64,000 nucleotides of DNA. Origin: Brachybacterium sillae (lineage in GTDB: Bacteria; Actinomycetota; Actinomycetes; Actinomycetales; Dermabacteraceae). The notes beneath the pieces are model-generated. The model saw only the letters and a program-made list of their open reading frames with translations, was not told the origin of the DNA and made no database searches. Positions 34,642 to 44,922 of this stretch are shown one piece after another. Each line of letters opens with the position of its first letter. Position 1 is the stretch's first letter. The position numbers were made by a program, and so were the translations under genes. The stretch spans positions 992,001 to 1,056,000 of the forward strand of contig NZ_JAFEUW010000001.1 of NCBI RefSeq assembly GCF_025028335.1. Reading direction: 5' to 3'.

Positions 34642-35360
34642 AGCTCTCCTGCCTCCCGGACGGCGGCCCGGATGCGGTCGATGTCGAGGGGTTCCCCGGC
34701 ACTCAGATGCACGTCCTCCACCCCGGTGGTGCGCACCAGCGTCGCCAGGTGGTCGGCACGCACCCCACCACCGGCCATGATCTCCACCAGCCCCTCCCCC
34801 GCGGCGACCATCCGGCGCAGATCCGCGGCGCCGTCGAGGGCTCGGACGGCGCCACCGGAGCTGAGCACCCGGTGGGCGCCCAGGTGCAGAGCCTGCCGCA
34901 CCGCCTCCTCGCGGGCGGCGGCATCCGGCAGGGCATCGACGCATCGGTGCAGGGTCAGGTCGATGCCGCGCAGGTGCTGCGCCGCGGCGGTGAGGGCGGC
35001 ATCGCGGACCTGTTCCAGCAGGGGAAGGTCCAACCGGGTGTCGCCGTCGGTGAGGGCGCCGATCACCACGCCGTCGGCCCCGGCCGCGACGGACTCGGCG
35101 GCCTGCCGGGCCATCAGCGCGGGCTCACCACCCCAAGAGTCCTCGGGGCGGATGAGCACGTGCAGGCTCGCGTGGGCGCGTGCCTCCTGGACGTCACGCA
35201 GGGCGCGCAGCCGATGGGCGCAGCGCTCCACCAGTTCGACCGGCGGGGTGAGGCCGTCGCGGCGCAGGTCCACGGACAGTTCCATGCGGTCGGCCCCGGC
35301 GCGGGCCGCGGCCTCCAGGCCCGCGACGTCCTGCACCGCGATCTCCACGCGCACGCTCAT
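34638..35360 (-). CDS. cutC: CutC-family protein
   Basis: This 240-residue TIM-barrel protein starts VRVEIAVQDVAGLEAAARAGADRMEL, the typical CutC beginning, and has LHVLIRPE and GVVIGALTDGD. CutC was named for copper tolerance in E. coli, but later work casts doubt on a direct copper role; the true activity is unsettled. It overlaps the gene before it and the gene after it by 4 bases each, so it is translated within the purA operon. Confidence 0.9.
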   Translation of the reverse strand: MSVRVEIAVQDVAGLEAAARAGADRMELSVDLRRDGLTPPVELVERCAHRLRALRDVQEARAHASLHVLIRPEDSWGGEPALMARQAAESVAAGADGVVIGALTDGDTRLDLPLLEQVRDAALTAAAQHLRGIDLTLHRCVDALPDAAAREEAVRQALHLGAHRVLSSGGAVRALDGAADLRRMVAAGEGLVEIMAGGGVRADHLATLVRTTGVEDVHLSAGEPLDIDRIRAAVREAGEL

Positions 35361-35758
35361 GCCCGAGCCTCCGCGGCAGTGCGGCGGGCACCGGGCAGCG
35401 GCAGCAGCGGGGAGAGATCGCTTCTCTCCCCGCTGGCACGCAGCGCACCGGAACGGCGCGCCTGGTCCCAGTCGAGGTCTCCGACGGCGAGCGCCAGCCA
35501 GGTCAGCGGATCGGTCTCCACCACGGCGGGCGGGGTGCCGCGGGTGTGGGAGACACCCGCGAGGATCTGCACCGCGCCGTAGGGCGGGACGCGCACCTCG
35601 ACGGCGCGGCCGGGGTTCTCCGCCTCCAAGAGCGCGAGGGTGTGGCGCACGGCGGCCCCGAGCACAGTGCGACGCTCGGGGCGCTCGGGCTCCCCCTCCC
35701 GCGCCCAGCGGGCGAGGGCGGCGCGTCCGGCCTCCGGGTCGGTGCGACGAGCCGGCAC
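35357..35758 (-). CDS. Sterol-carrier-like (MDMPI/SCP-type) small protein
   Basis: This 133-residue protein resembles actinobacterial 'sterol carrier family' proteins: AAVRHTLALLEAENPGRAVEVR, VPPYGAVQILAG, and TDPLTWLALAVGDLDWDQAR near the middle. The call rests on overall pattern, not on a clear active site. I start at the GTG at 35758, one base after the purA stop; the longer frame to 35911 is inside purA. It overlaps cutC by 4 bases. Often found next to purA in this phylum. Confidence 0.75.
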   Translation of the reverse strand: MPARRTDPEAGRAALARWAREGEPERPERRTVLGAAVRHTLALLEAENPGRAVEVRVPPYGAVQILAGVSHTRGTPPAVVETDPLTWLALAVGDLDWDQARRSGALRASGERSDLSPLLPLPGARRTAAEARA

Positions 35759-35759
35759 C

Positions 35760-37055
<1,296 letters not shown>

Positions 37056-37104
37056 GGCAGCTCCTCGACTCGGGGGTGTCGGTCAGGTGGGGGCGGCCGC
37101 GAGT

Positions 37105-37533
37105 TTAGTCGAGAAGGGTGGGATCGGCGTCGCGCAGGAACTCGGTGATGCGGTCGGCCTCGGCCTCGTCACCGATCCGCCGGGACGTCTCCCCCAGCAT
37201 CACCAGCGCCCGCAGGAACCCGCGGTTCGGGGCGTGGGAGGCGGGGATCGGCCCCTGGCCGCGCCATCCGGCGCGCCGCAGGGCGTCGAGTCCGCGGTGG
37301 TACCCGGTGCGGGCGTAGGCGTAGGCGGCGACATCCTCCCCGTCGCTGAGGGCGTCCTGCGCGAGCAGCGCCCACACCAGAGAGGAGTCGGGGTGCTCGC
37401 GCGCCAGGTCCTCCGGGTCGGCGCCCTCGTCGATCGCGCGCCGCACGGCCATGTCCGGGTGGTCCTCGGGCAGCAGCGTCGGCGGCACACCCAGCAGATT
37501 CTGGGCTCGGATCGGCGTCGGATCGTTGGACAT
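37105..37533 (-). CDS. DUF3151-family protein
   Basis: This 142-residue protein matches the actinobacterial DUF3151 family (LLPEDHPDMAVRRAI, HPDSSLVWALLAQ, YAYARTGYHRGLDALRR, NRGFLRALVMLGE). It looks like an all-helical, TPR-like fold. Function unknown. The ATG at 37533 has TACGAT exactly 6 bases upstream, so the transcript is probably leaderless. It lies 49 bases upstream of purA on the same strand, a usual position for this family. Confidence 0.88.
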   Translation of the reverse strand: MSNDPTPIRAQNLLGVPPTLLPEDHPDMAVRRAIDEGADPEDLAREHPDSSLVWALLAQDALSDGEDVAAYAYARTGYHRGLDALRRAGWRGQGPIPASHAPNRGFLRALVMLGETSRRIGDEAEADRITEFLRDADPTLLD

Positions 37534-37627
37534 GACGGCATCGTATGCGGACCAATCGGTCGCACGCGGGCCTGTCCATCGGGATGATGCAGGGATCACG
37601 CCACGCCCCGCCTGATAGAACGGCTGT

Positions 37628-38884
37628 GTGATCGATTCCCTGGACGGCTCCGAGCTGCTGACCGGCCCCGCAGCCGGTGATCTGCTGCGGTCGGCCGTCG
37701 TCGCCGCCGGGGGGACGCTGCACCGCTGGGATCTGGACCACGTCGATCATCGGCCGGGACGCTCCACCACCGCGCTGTACCGCGCCACGGTCTCGTGGCC
37801 GCGCATCGACGGGGCCGGCTCGGATCCGCGTCAGGAGCTGTTCGGGGCGAGTGCGCATCTCGGGGAGCCGGAGACACCGCCGCATGCGGAGGATCGCTCG
37901 CTGGTGATGACCAACGGGGACATGGATGTGCGGGTGTGGCGCTACCCCCACGACCCGTGGCTGCCGTACCTGTCGCACGTGTGCTTCCCCGACGCCGCGA
38001 CGGCCACGCTGCAGGGGGTGTTGGGCTCCGTGGTGGGGCCGGTGGCGTCCGTCGAGGTGATCGCCTACCGGCCCGGGCGGCGCGCGGTCCTGCGCGCTGA
38101 TCTCGCGGGCCGCCGGGTGTACCTCAAGGTGCTGCCACCGGGAGTGAGCGCGGACATGGTGCACCGCCACGCGACACTGCACGCCACCGGGGTGCCGGCA
38201 CCGACGGTGCTCGGTCACCGCGACGGCCTGGTGGTGTCGGCCGAGCTGCCGGGGATCTCGCTGTCAGAGGCGGTGCAGCATCTCGGTCCGGCGGCCTGCC
38301 GCCCCGAGGACCTGGTGGCGGTCCTCGACCGCCTCCCCGCCGTGCTGGTCACGGCTCCGGCGCGGCCACCGTGGTCGGCCTCCGCCGATTTCTACGCCGG
38401 GATCGTCGCGCGCAGTGTCCCGGCGCTGGCGCCGCGGGCGCTGACCATCGCCGAGCGGGTCCGGGCGGGGCTGGATGAGGCGGCGTCCCGGGTGGGGTCG
38501 GCCGCCCTGGAGGTCGTGCACGGCGATTTCTATGAGGCCCAGGTGATGGTCGCCGACGGGCGCGTCACCGGCCTGTTGGACGTCGACACCGTCGGGCCGG
38601 GGCGGCGGGCCGATGACCTCGCCTGCCTGCTCGCGCACCTGTCCGTGCTGGGGCTCGCGGCACCCGGGGCGCGTGAGGCCCTGCGGGCCTGGTGGCCGGT
38701 GCTGGCGGCGCGGGTGGACCGGCGGGAGCTGCAGGTGCGCACGGCCGGGGTGGCGCTGTCGCTGGCCACCGGGCCCCATCGTCTGCAGGAGCCCGCCTGG
38801 GAGGGCGCCACGGAACGGATCCTCACCGTGGCGGAGCAGTGGCTCGATGCCGCCCAGGGCGGGCCCCTAGCATCGGCGCCATGA
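37628..38884 (+). CDS. Aminoglycoside phosphotransferase-family kinase-like protein
   Basis: This 418-residue protein has a C-terminal APH/choline-kinase fold: VYLKVLPPG (the ATP-contacting Lys), [13 protein letters not shown] with the catalytic Asp, and [18 protein letters not shown] with the metal-binding Asp. The N-terminal 130 residues are less typical. Substrate unknown; it need not be an antibiotic. A TAGAAC hexamer is 6 bases before the GTG. Its stop overlaps the dtd start by 4 bases, and its last codons encode the dtd promoter hexamer. Confidence 0.85.
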   Translation: MIDSLDGSELLTGPAAGDLLRSAVVAAGGTLHRWDLDHVDHRPGRSTTALYRATVSWPRIDGAGSDPRQELFGASAHLGEPETPPHAEDRSLVMTNGDMDVRVWRYPHDPWLPYLSHVCFPDAATATLQGVLGSVVGPVASVEVIAYRPGRRAVLRADLAGRRVYLKVLPPGVSADMVHRHATLHATGVPAPTVLGHRDGLVVSAELPGISLSEAVQHLGPAACRPEDLVAVLDRLPAVLVTAPARPPWSASADFYAGIVARSVPALAPRALTIAERVRAGLDEAASRVGSAALEVVHGDFYEAQVMVADGRVTGLLDVDTVGPGRRADDLACLLAHLSVLGLAAPGAREALRAWWPVLAARVDRRELQVRTAGVALSLATGPHRLQEPAWEGATERILTVAEQWLDAAQGGPLASAP

Positions 38885-39312
38885 GAGCTGTGCTGCAACG
38901 GGTGGACGGTGCCTCGGTGGAGGTCGACGGTGAGGTCGTCGGGGTGATCGAGGGTGAGGGGCTGCTAGCGCTCGTCGGCGTCACCCATGAGGACACCGAG
39001 GATCACGCCCGCACCCTGGCGCGGCGGATCGCCGAGCTGCGGATCCTCGACGGGGAGCGCTCCGCCCAGGATCTCGACGCCCCGATCCTGGTGGTCTCGC
39101 AGTTCACGCTGTACGCCGACACCCGCAAGGGCCGGCGGCCCTCCTGGAACGCCGCCGCTCCGGGGCCCGTGGCCGAACCGCTGGTCGACCTCGTCGTCGC
39201 CGAGCTAAGAGCACGGGGCCTGACCGTCGCGACGGGGCGCTTCGGGGCGCAGATGCGGGTGCAGCTGGTGAACAACGGCCCGATGACCATCCTGGTGGAG
39301 GCCGTAGGGTGA
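38881..39312 (+). CDS. dtd: D-aminoacyl-tRNA deacylase
   Basis: This 143-residue enzyme removes D-amino acids wrongly attached to tRNA. It starts [18 protein letters not shown] and has the catalytic [16 protein letters not shown] and the NNGPMTI motif that forms the chirality-checking Gly-Pro. Length fits the family (about 145). The ATG overlaps the previous stop by 4 bases, and a TAGCAT hexamer lies 7 bases upstream, so it may be both coupled and leaderless. Confidence 0.95.
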   Translation: MRAVLQRVDGASVEVDGEVVGVIEGEGLLALVGVTHEDTEDHARTLARRIAELRILDGERSAQDLDAPILVVSQFTLYADTRKGRRPSWNAAAPGPVAEPLVDLVVAELRARGLTVATGRFGAQMRVQLVNNGPMTILVEAVG

Positions 39313-39316
39313 GGTC

Positions 39317-40063
39317 ATGACCTACACCCTCGTACTGCTCCGCCACGGCGAGAGCGACTGGAACGCGAAGAACCTGTTCACCGGCTGGGTGGACGTCCCC
39401 CTCACCGAGAAGGGCCGCGCCGAGGCCGTGGCCGGCGGCGAGCTCATGAAGCAGCAGGGCGTGCTGCCGGACGTCGTCCACACCTCCCTTCTGCGCCGCG
39501 CGATCATGACGGCGAACCTGGCGCTCGACGCCGCTGACCGTCACTGGATCCCGGTGCGCCGCGACTGGCGGCTGAACGAGCGCCACTACGGCGCGCTGCA
39601 GGGCCTGAACAAGACGGAGATCCGCGAGAAGTACGGCGAGGAGCAGTTCATGGCCTGGCGCCGCTCCTTCGACGTGCCGCCGCCGGACATCGAGCTGGGC
39701 AGCGAGTTCAGCCAGGACCAGGACCCCCGCTACGCCGGCCTGGGTGACCAGCTGCCGCGGGCCGAGGCCCTCAAGCAGGTGATCGACCGCTTCCTGCCGT
39801 ACTGGGAGGAGGGCATCGTGCCGGACCTGCGGGCCGGGCGGACCGTGCTGGTGGCCGCGCACGGCAACTCCCTGCGGGCGATCGTGAAGATGCTCGACGG
39901 CATCTCCGACGCCGACATCGCCGGGCTCAACATCCCCACCGGGCAGCCGCTGGTGTACGAGCTCGACGAGGACCTGACGCCGGTCACCGCCGGTGGCCGC
40001 TACCTCGATCCGGAGGCGGCGCGGGCCGCGGCGGAGGCCGTCGCGAAGCAGGGCCAGAAGTAA
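39317..40063 (+). CDS. gpmA: 2,3-bisphosphoglycerate-dependent phosphoglycerate mutase
   Basis: This 248-residue glycolytic enzyme carries [20 protein letters not shown] with the phosphorylated His, [28 protein letters not shown], and [15 protein letters not shown] with the second active-site His. The family length is about 245-250. TAGGGT lies 6 bases before the ATG, just past the dtd stop, so it likely has its own leaderless promoter. A strong hairpin follows the stop. Confidence 0.97.
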   Translation: MTYTLVLLRHGESDWNAKNLFTGWVDVPLTEKGRAEAVAGGELMKQQGVLPDVVHTSLLRRAIMTANLALDAADRHWIPVRRDWRLNERHYGALQGLNKTEIREKYGEEQFMAWRRSFDVPPPDIELGSEFSQDQDPRYAGLGDQLPRAEALKQVIDRFLPYWEEGIVPDLRAGRTVLVAAHGNSLRAIVKMLDGISDADIAGLNIPTGQPLVYELDEDLTPVTAGGRYLDPEAARAAAEAVAKQGQK

Positions 40064-40086
40064 CGGACGATTCCGACAACATCGGA

Positions 40087-40127
40087 CACAACGGCGCCCC
40101 GGGCCATCCGCCCGGGGCGCCGTTGTG
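40087..40127. terminator. Strong hairpin terminator after gpmA
   Basis: A perfect 17-bp stem (40087-40103 with 40111-40127) around a 7-base loop follows the gpmA stop by 23 bases. There is no T tract, but in high-GC actinobacteria such stems often terminate transcription. The downstream 100 bases are clearly less GC-rich and lead to a separate gene. Confidence 0.8.
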
Positions 40128-40246
40128 TGCGCGAGGCCACCGCCAGAGGATTGGACAGGGGCTCAAATAGATCGTTACTCACCCAAAGGGAACAGGGTTA
40201 CCAATCGGACATTTAGCCACGAAGTACACGATCAGGAAGGGTGCCC

Positions 40247-41098
40247 ATGACCTCCTCCACGCCCCAGTCCCTCGGACGTCGCTCGCTCATGCGCGGCGCC
40301 GCCTGGGCCGCCCCCACCGCCGCCGTCAGCCTCGCCGCGCCGGCGTTTGCCGGAAGCAGCCCCGTCGTTTGCGACCCGGCGGTGATCGCCGAGATCGATC
40401 AGGCGTTCACGGCGGCCGAGACTCTGTACACCTGCGCGGGTCAGCCGGTGAAGCTGCAGATCAACATCTACCAGCCGTACGGCATCGGTGATGGTTACGC
40501 CACCGGCGCTTTCGTCGACGTCAAGAACCTGTCTCCGTGTGACATCAACTTCACGGCCGACAACCCCCTGCGCATCGATGTCGACATCCGCAACGCCAAC
40601 GTCGTGACCACCGGGTCGGAGAACCGCGACATCACGGGTGTGTACACCAGCTGGGGCACTCTGAACGGCACCGGCGAGTCCGAGAACATCGCCGGTCAGC
40701 CCGTGGGCAGCAACCAGGGCACCGTGGAGTGGCTCTTCGCGGGTCTCCTGCCGGGCAATGGTCTCGGCGACAACGAGGCCGACCTGTCGGTGCAGTTCGG
40801 TGACGGCATCACCGGCCTGCAGCGCTGGCAAAGCTACATGACCATCACGCCGGGCACGGCCTCCGGCGCTCCGATTCTGCGCGAGACCTGGGCGGTGAAC
40901 GAAGCGTGCGTCGCGTACTACAACCAGAAGCTCACCACCTGGGAGGACCCCTTCGAGTGGTTCGTCTCCGGGCCGAAGGTTGTCTCCAGCCCGGCTGAGG
41001 TGGGCCGCCCGTGGCAGTCCGGCCAGACGTTCGACACCCGCAACATCGGCAACTGGTCTTCCGTGACCGGCGATAACAGCACCAACGGCATCTGGTGA
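40247..41098 (+). CDS. Tat-secreted protein of unknown function
   Basis: This 283-residue protein has a Tat signal, LGRRSLMRGAAWAAPTAAVSL, ending APAFA (about residue 37). The mature part is rich in Asn, Thr, Ser and Gly, with five Cys (VVCDP, LYTCAG, SPCDI, EACVAY) and no membrane anchor, so it should be exported folded and released. I recognise no family. Base use is less GC-rich than in neighbouring genes. AGGAAGG lies 6 bases before the ATG at 40247; the GTG at 40241 overlaps that site. Hairpins on both sides isolate it as a single unit. Confidence 0.85.
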   Translation: MTSSTPQSLGRRSLMRGAAWAAPTAAVSLAAPAFAGSSPVVCDPAVIAEIDQAFTAAETLYTCAGQPVKLQINIYQPYGIGDGYATGAFVDVKNLSPCDINFTADNPLRIDVDIRNANVVTTGSENRDITGVYTSWGTLNGTGESENIAGQPVGSNQGTVEWLFAGLLPGNGLGDNEADLSVQFGDGITGLQRWQSYMTITPGTASGAPILRETWAVNEACVAYYNQKLTTWEDPFEWFVSGPKVVSSPAEVGRPWQSGQTFDTRNIGNWSSVTGDNSTNGIW

Positions 41099-41126
41099 CG
41101 TCCCCGCATCGCTGAGCCTGATGCGC

Positions 41127-41158
41127 AACGGCCCGCCCCGATTCGGGGGCGGGCCGTT
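41127..41158. terminator. Bidirectional hairpin terminator between the Tat protein and HerA-like genes
   Basis: A perfect 13-bp stem (41127-41139 with 41146-41158) and a 6-base loop lie between two converging genes. It can serve both strands. Confidence 0.8.
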
Positions 41159-41174
41159 CGCCGTCCGGGCGGTC

Positions 41175-42707
41175 TCAGCGGCGTCGGCGGGAGCGGGTGC
41201 CGAACAGGGAGCGGGTGACCTCGCGGCCGATGGCCGTGCCGGCCGAGCGCAGGAACGACCGCACTGCCGGGTTGTCGAGGAAGCCCTCATTGTCCTTCGT
41301 GCTGCGACGGGGACGGGCGGCGGGTTCCGGCACACGCTCGGGCTCGGATACGGGCTCGGGCTGTGAGGCCCGCCGGGTGAGGATCTCGTAGGCGCTCTCC
41401 CGGTCCACCACCTGGCCGTAGCGGGCTGCGAGCGGGCTGGCCGCCACGATCCGCTGCATCTGCTCGGCCGGGGCGGGTTCCATCGACGACTCCGGGGCGC
41501 GCACCGCGGTGCGGGCCACCGGGGTGGGGGCACCGTCCTCGCTCATCACCGTCACGATCGCCTCACCGGTGCCGAGCGAGGGGATCAGCTCCACCAGGTC
41601 GTACGCACTGGTGGGGAAGGTCGAGGCCGTCGCCTTCAACGCCTTCGCATCCTCCGGGGTGTACGCGCGCAGGGCGTGCTGCACCCGGTTGCCCAGCTGC
41701 GCCAGCACATCCGCCGGGACATCCTTCGGGGTCTGGGTGATGAAGAAGACGCCCACCCCCTTGGAGCGGATCAGGCGGACGGTCTGCACCACCTGCTCCA
41801 GGAACCCCTTCGAGGCGTCCTTGAACAGCAGATGCGCCTCATCGAAGAAGAACACCAGCTTCGGCTTGTCGGCGTCGCCGACCTCCGGCAGATCCTGGTA
41901 GAGGTCCGCCAGCAGCCACATCATGAAGGTGGAGAACAGGGCCGGGCGCTGCGCCACCCCCGGCAGCTCCAGGCAGGAGATGATGCCGGTGCCGTCGGGC
42001 GCGGTGCGCAGCAGGTCGGCGGTGTCGAAGGCCGGCTCCCCGAAGAACACGTCGGCCCCGGAGGCCTCGAAGGCCGTCAGTTCCCGCAGGATCACCCCGG
42101 CGGTGGCGGTGGAGATGCCGCCGATGCCCTTCAGTTCGCTCTTGCCCTCGTCGGAGGTGAGGAACTGGATCAGGGCGCGCAGGTCCTTCAGATCCAGCAG
42201 GCCCAGGCCGTGGGAGTCGGCGTAGTGGAAGATCAGCTCCAGCGAGGATTCCTGCGTCTCGTTGAGCTCCAGCACCTTCGACAGCAGCAGCGGCCCGAAG
42301 TCGCTCACGGTGGTGCGGATCGGCACCCCGGTGCCCTGCCCGCCCAGGCTGTAGAACTCGGTGACTCCGGCGCGTGCCTGCCACTGCTGGCCGCGGGCGG
42401 CCGCACGGGCGGTGAGCTTCTCACTCGGCTCACCGGGCACCGCGATGCCCGAGAGGTCACCCTTCATGTCGGCGACGAACACGGGCGTGCCGGCGGCGGC
42501 GATCTGCTCGGCGATCACCTGCAGCGTCTTCGTCTTCCCGGTGCCGGTGGCGCCCGCGATCAGACCGTGGCGGTTCAGCATCGCCAGCGACAGGTTCACC
42601 GGCACATCGGCCCGCGGCTCCTCCCCCTCCACGAGCGCCCCCAGGCTGATGCGTCCCCCCTCGAAGGCGTAGGCCTCGCGCACCTTCTGCGCGTCCTGCT
42701 CCGTCAT
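41175..42707 (-). CDS. HerA/DUF853-like ATPase
   Basis: This 510-residue P-loop protein has Walker A GATGTGKTKTLQV (about residues 52-64), VFVADMKGDLSGI, Walker B KLVFFFDEAHLLF and FFITQTPKDVP, as in the HerA-like DUF853 helicase family (HerA/FtsK superfamily). A disordered linker rich in Pro/Glu and an Arg-rich tail end it. Physiological role is not known for these. It starts at ATG 42707 after GGAGGA; the longer frame to 43442 is antisense to the next gene. Likely -10: TACGAT (42741 to 42736). Confidence 0.9.
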   Translation of the reverse strand: MTEQDAQKVREAYAFEGGRISLGALVEGEEPRADVPVNLSLAMLNRHGLIAGATGTGKTKTLQVIAEQIAAAGTPVFVADMKGDLSGIAVPGEPSEKLTARAAARGQQWQARAGVTEFYSLGGQGTGVPIRTTVSDFGPLLLSKVLELNETQESSLELIFHYADSHGLGLLDLKDLRALIQFLTSDEGKSELKGIGGISTATAGVILRELTAFEASGADVFFGEPAFDTADLLRTAPDGTGIISCLELPGVAQRPALFSTFMMWLLADLYQDLPEVGDADKPKLVFFFDEAHLLFKDASKGFLEQVVQTVRLIRSKGVGVFFITQTPKDVPADVLAQLGNRVQHALRAYTPEDAKALKATASTFPTSAYDLVELIPSLGTGEAIVTVMSEDGAPTPVARTAVRAPESSMEPAPAEQMQRIVAASPLAARYGQVVDRESAYEILTRRASQPEPVSEPERVPEPAARPRRSTKDNEGFLDNPAVRSFLRSAGTAIGREVTRSLFGTRSRRRR

Positions 42708-42735
42708 CGTTCCTCCTCGCGACGTGGCTGCGCCC

Positions 42736-42759
42736 ATCGTAGGGGCGGGTCCGTAGCAT
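42736..42759. promoter_or_regulatory. Divergent -10 elements between herA-like and acyltransferase genes
   Basis: Minus strand TACGAT (42741 to 42736) gives a short leader with a ribosome site for the HerA-like gene. Plus strand TAGCAT (42754-42759) is 6 bases before the ATG at 42766, with no ribosome site. One promoter is leadered, its neighbour leaderless. Confidence 0.65.
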
Positions 42760-42765
42760 GACCGT

Positions 42766-43749
42766 ATGCACCCTGTGGAGCCGCACCAGGAGCATCGTCC
42801 CGACTCCGCGCCCGCCGGCGCCACCCCGCCGCGGGAGGTCCGCGCCGACGGCCCCCTCGGCGCCGCCGCGGTGCGGGTGATGCTCACCGCCCCCTCCCGC
42901 ACCCGTCTGCTGGAGCTGCTCGGGATCACCGGTGAGGATGCCCGCGAGCTGCCCGCCCTGATGGACGCCGCCGCGGCCGATGACGCCGTGCTGCAGCGGA
43001 TCACCGAACGGGCGAATGCCCTGCGGGCGAGGGCGGGCCTCGAGACGCCACCGGTCGACCTGCCCGCCGTACAGGAGGAGGACGACACCCTCACCCAGCG
43101 GATCGCCCCCGGGGAGGGCCTCATCGCGATCCTCGCGCACCTGGTCTCCACCGACCCCGTGCAGACCTGGCATCGCGCCCGTGGCCTCAGCACCGCCGAC
43201 TCCTGGCGCACCCTCGCCGACCTCGGGCAGCAGATGCGCGTGCACCGCGCCTCCAGCGGCCGGCTCGGGCTGCACCAGGTGCGGTGGACGGCCCTGAACT
43301 GGGCGGGGCGGCTCGTCACCCGCGAGCGGCTGCAGTTCGACCTGCACCGCGTGGAGGACCGGTGGGTGATCGGGGTGCATGTGCCCGCCGAGGGGCCCTT
43401 GGAGCCCGCCGCCGTCGACGCTGCCCTCACCTCCATGCGCACCTACGCCGAGACCCACTATGCGGACCTGGGAGTGGGGCGGGAGTTCCGCTGCGACTCC
43501 TGGCTGCTGAACCCGCTGCTGATCGAGACCCTCGGCGCCGACAGCAACATCGGGTCGTTCGCCGCGCGGTGGCGGCTGCTGGAATCCCGCCGCGACGACG
43601 ACAGCGTCGCCTTCTTCGTGTTCGGGGTGCGCCCGCCGTATGACCCCGGTCGCCTGCCACGCCGCACCCGGCTGGAGCGGCTGGTCGCCGAACGGCTGGC
43701 CGACGGCCGCGGCTGGGAGAGTTGGATCGGGGAGCTGCGCCTCGACTGA
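42766..43749 (+). CDS. NAT_N/GNAT_C-type acyltransferase-domain protein
   Basis: This 327-residue protein follows the actinobacterial two-part acyltransferase pattern: an N-terminal helical domain (about 35-160), then a GNAT_C-like part with LGLHQVRWTALNWAGRLVTR, VIGVHVPAEGPL and FRCDSWLLNPLL (about 165-327). Substrate unknown. TAGCAT lies exactly 6 bases before the ATG. A second GNAT-type gene follows 23 bases later on the same strand. Confidence 0.75.
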   Translation: MHPVEPHQEHRPDSAPAGATPPREVRADGPLGAAAVRVMLTAPSRTRLLELLGITGEDARELPALMDAAAADDAVLQRITERANALRARAGLETPPVDLPAVQEEDDTLTQRIAPGEGLIAILAHLVSTDPVQTWHRARGLSTADSWRTLADLGQQMRVHRASSGRLGLHQVRWTALNWAGRLVTRERLQFDLHRVEDRWVIGVHVPAEGPLEPAAVDAALTSMRTYAETHYADLGVGREFRCDSWLLNPLLIETLGADSNIGSFAARWRLLESRRDDDSVAFFVFGVRPPYDPGRLPRRTRLERLVAERLADGRGWESWIGELRLD

Positions 43750-43772
43750 GCGGGTCGTGACACGATGGACGG

Positions 43773-44864
43773 ATGCTGCTCACCGACCATTTCCCACCCG
43801 TCCTGCCCGAGATCCTGCGCGGTGAGCTCACCACGCGGTTGCCGATCGACGCCGATGTGGAGGCCGTCGCGCGGCTGATGGAGGAGGACCGGCGGCGCAT
43901 CGAACCGGGCGCCACCATCGACCGGGAGGGGGTGCGGTCGCGGCTGGTCGGCACCCGCTCGTGGTCGCGCCGCCAGGTCGTGGTGGTCGCCGCGGAGGCT
44001 GATGGCAGCCCCCGCGAGGGTGCGGAACCCGTCGGCTGGATGGCGCTGGAGGACCGCGCCGCGGGACGCGTGAACCTGACGTGGGTGCTGCCCGCCTCGC
44101 TCCCCCACCGGGCCGAGCTCGCCCGTGCGCTGTTCGCCTGGGCCGATGCTGTCGGCGGGGCCTTCGCCCGCCATCGACAGGTGCCCACCTCGATCATCAA
44201 CGACGGCCGCGACGCCCGCGACGAGGACCACCGGGCGGTGATGGTCGCCGGCGGATACGAGAAGGTGCGCACCTGGCTGCACATGGAACGGCCTGTCACG
44301 CCGCAGGAGGCGACCACCACGCCGCCGCCGCGTGAGGGCGTGCGGGTGAGGCGCGTGCGGCGGCACGAATCCGGGCTGCCGCTCGCGCAGGACGTGCGCT
44401 GGGTGCACATCGTGCTGGAGGAGTCCTTCGAGGACCACTTCAACTCCTACCCGGAGTCGTTCAGCGAGTTCGTGACACGGATGAGCGACGCACAGGACGT
44501 GCCGTGGGACCACTGGTGGATCGCGGAGGTGCAACAGTCGGATGGCTCGTGGTGGCCCGGCGGTGGGCTGGTGGCGGACGTGATGCCCGCCCGGGACGGC
44601 GCCGGGGAGGGCACCTACCTGGAGTACCTGGGTGTGCACCGCACCGCGCGGGGCCGGGGCGTCGCCAAGGCCCTGCTGCGCGCCACGATCCGCGACGCCG
44701 CCGAGCGCGGCCGCACCCGCATCGGCCTCGAGGTCGATGACGACTCCCCCACCCGGGCCGATGAGCTGTACCGGTCGATGGGGTGGGAGACGGTGAACGT
44801 GTCCGAGTCCTGGCATCGCGAGGTGCCCTCGGTGCCGTCGAACCTGGAGGCGGGGGCCGCCTGA
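43773..44864 (+). CDS. GNAT-family acetyltransferase with two GNAT-like halves
   Basis: This 363-residue protein has two acetyltransferase-like halves. The N-terminal half (about 20-170) is degenerate; the C-terminal half (about 190-360) keeps YLEYLGVHRTARGRGVAKALLRA, the acetyl-CoA loop, and IGLEVDDDSPTRADELYRSMGW, the classical GNAT ending. This is the pattern of mycothiol synthase-like tandem GNATs, but I cannot say it makes mycothiol. A CACGAT hexamer is 6 bases before the ATG. Confidence 0.83.
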   Translation: MLLTDHFPPVLPEILRGELTTRLPIDADVEAVARLMEEDRRRIEPGATIDREGVRSRLVGTRSWSRRQVVVVAAEADGSPREGAEPVGWMALEDRAAGRVNLTWVLPASLPHRAELARALFAWADAVGGAFARHRQVPTSIINDGRDARDEDHRAVMVAGGYEKVRTWLHMERPVTPQEATTTPPPREGVRVRRVRRHESGLPLAQDVRWVHIVLEESFEDHFNSYPESFSEFVTRMSDAQDVPWDHWWIAEVQQSDGSWWPGGGLVADVMPARDGAGEGTYLEYLGVHRTARGRGVAKALLRATIRDAAERGRTRIGLEVDDDSPTRADELYRSMGWETVNVSESWHREVPSVPSNLEAGAA

Positions 44865-44922
44865 GGAGGCGCCACCTTATCGAGGCCCCGGCGAGGGGTG
44901 CACTGCGGCTGCCTGCGGTGAC

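Noticed and set aside
37628-38884. Antibiotic resistance by the APH-family gene
   Set aside because: Only the kinase fold is visible. The gene sits among housekeeping genes and no aminoglycoside-specific features can be seen.
42708-43442. N-terminal extension of the HerA-like protein
   Set aside because: It is antisense to the acyltransferase gene, and the ATG at 42707 follows GGAGGA.
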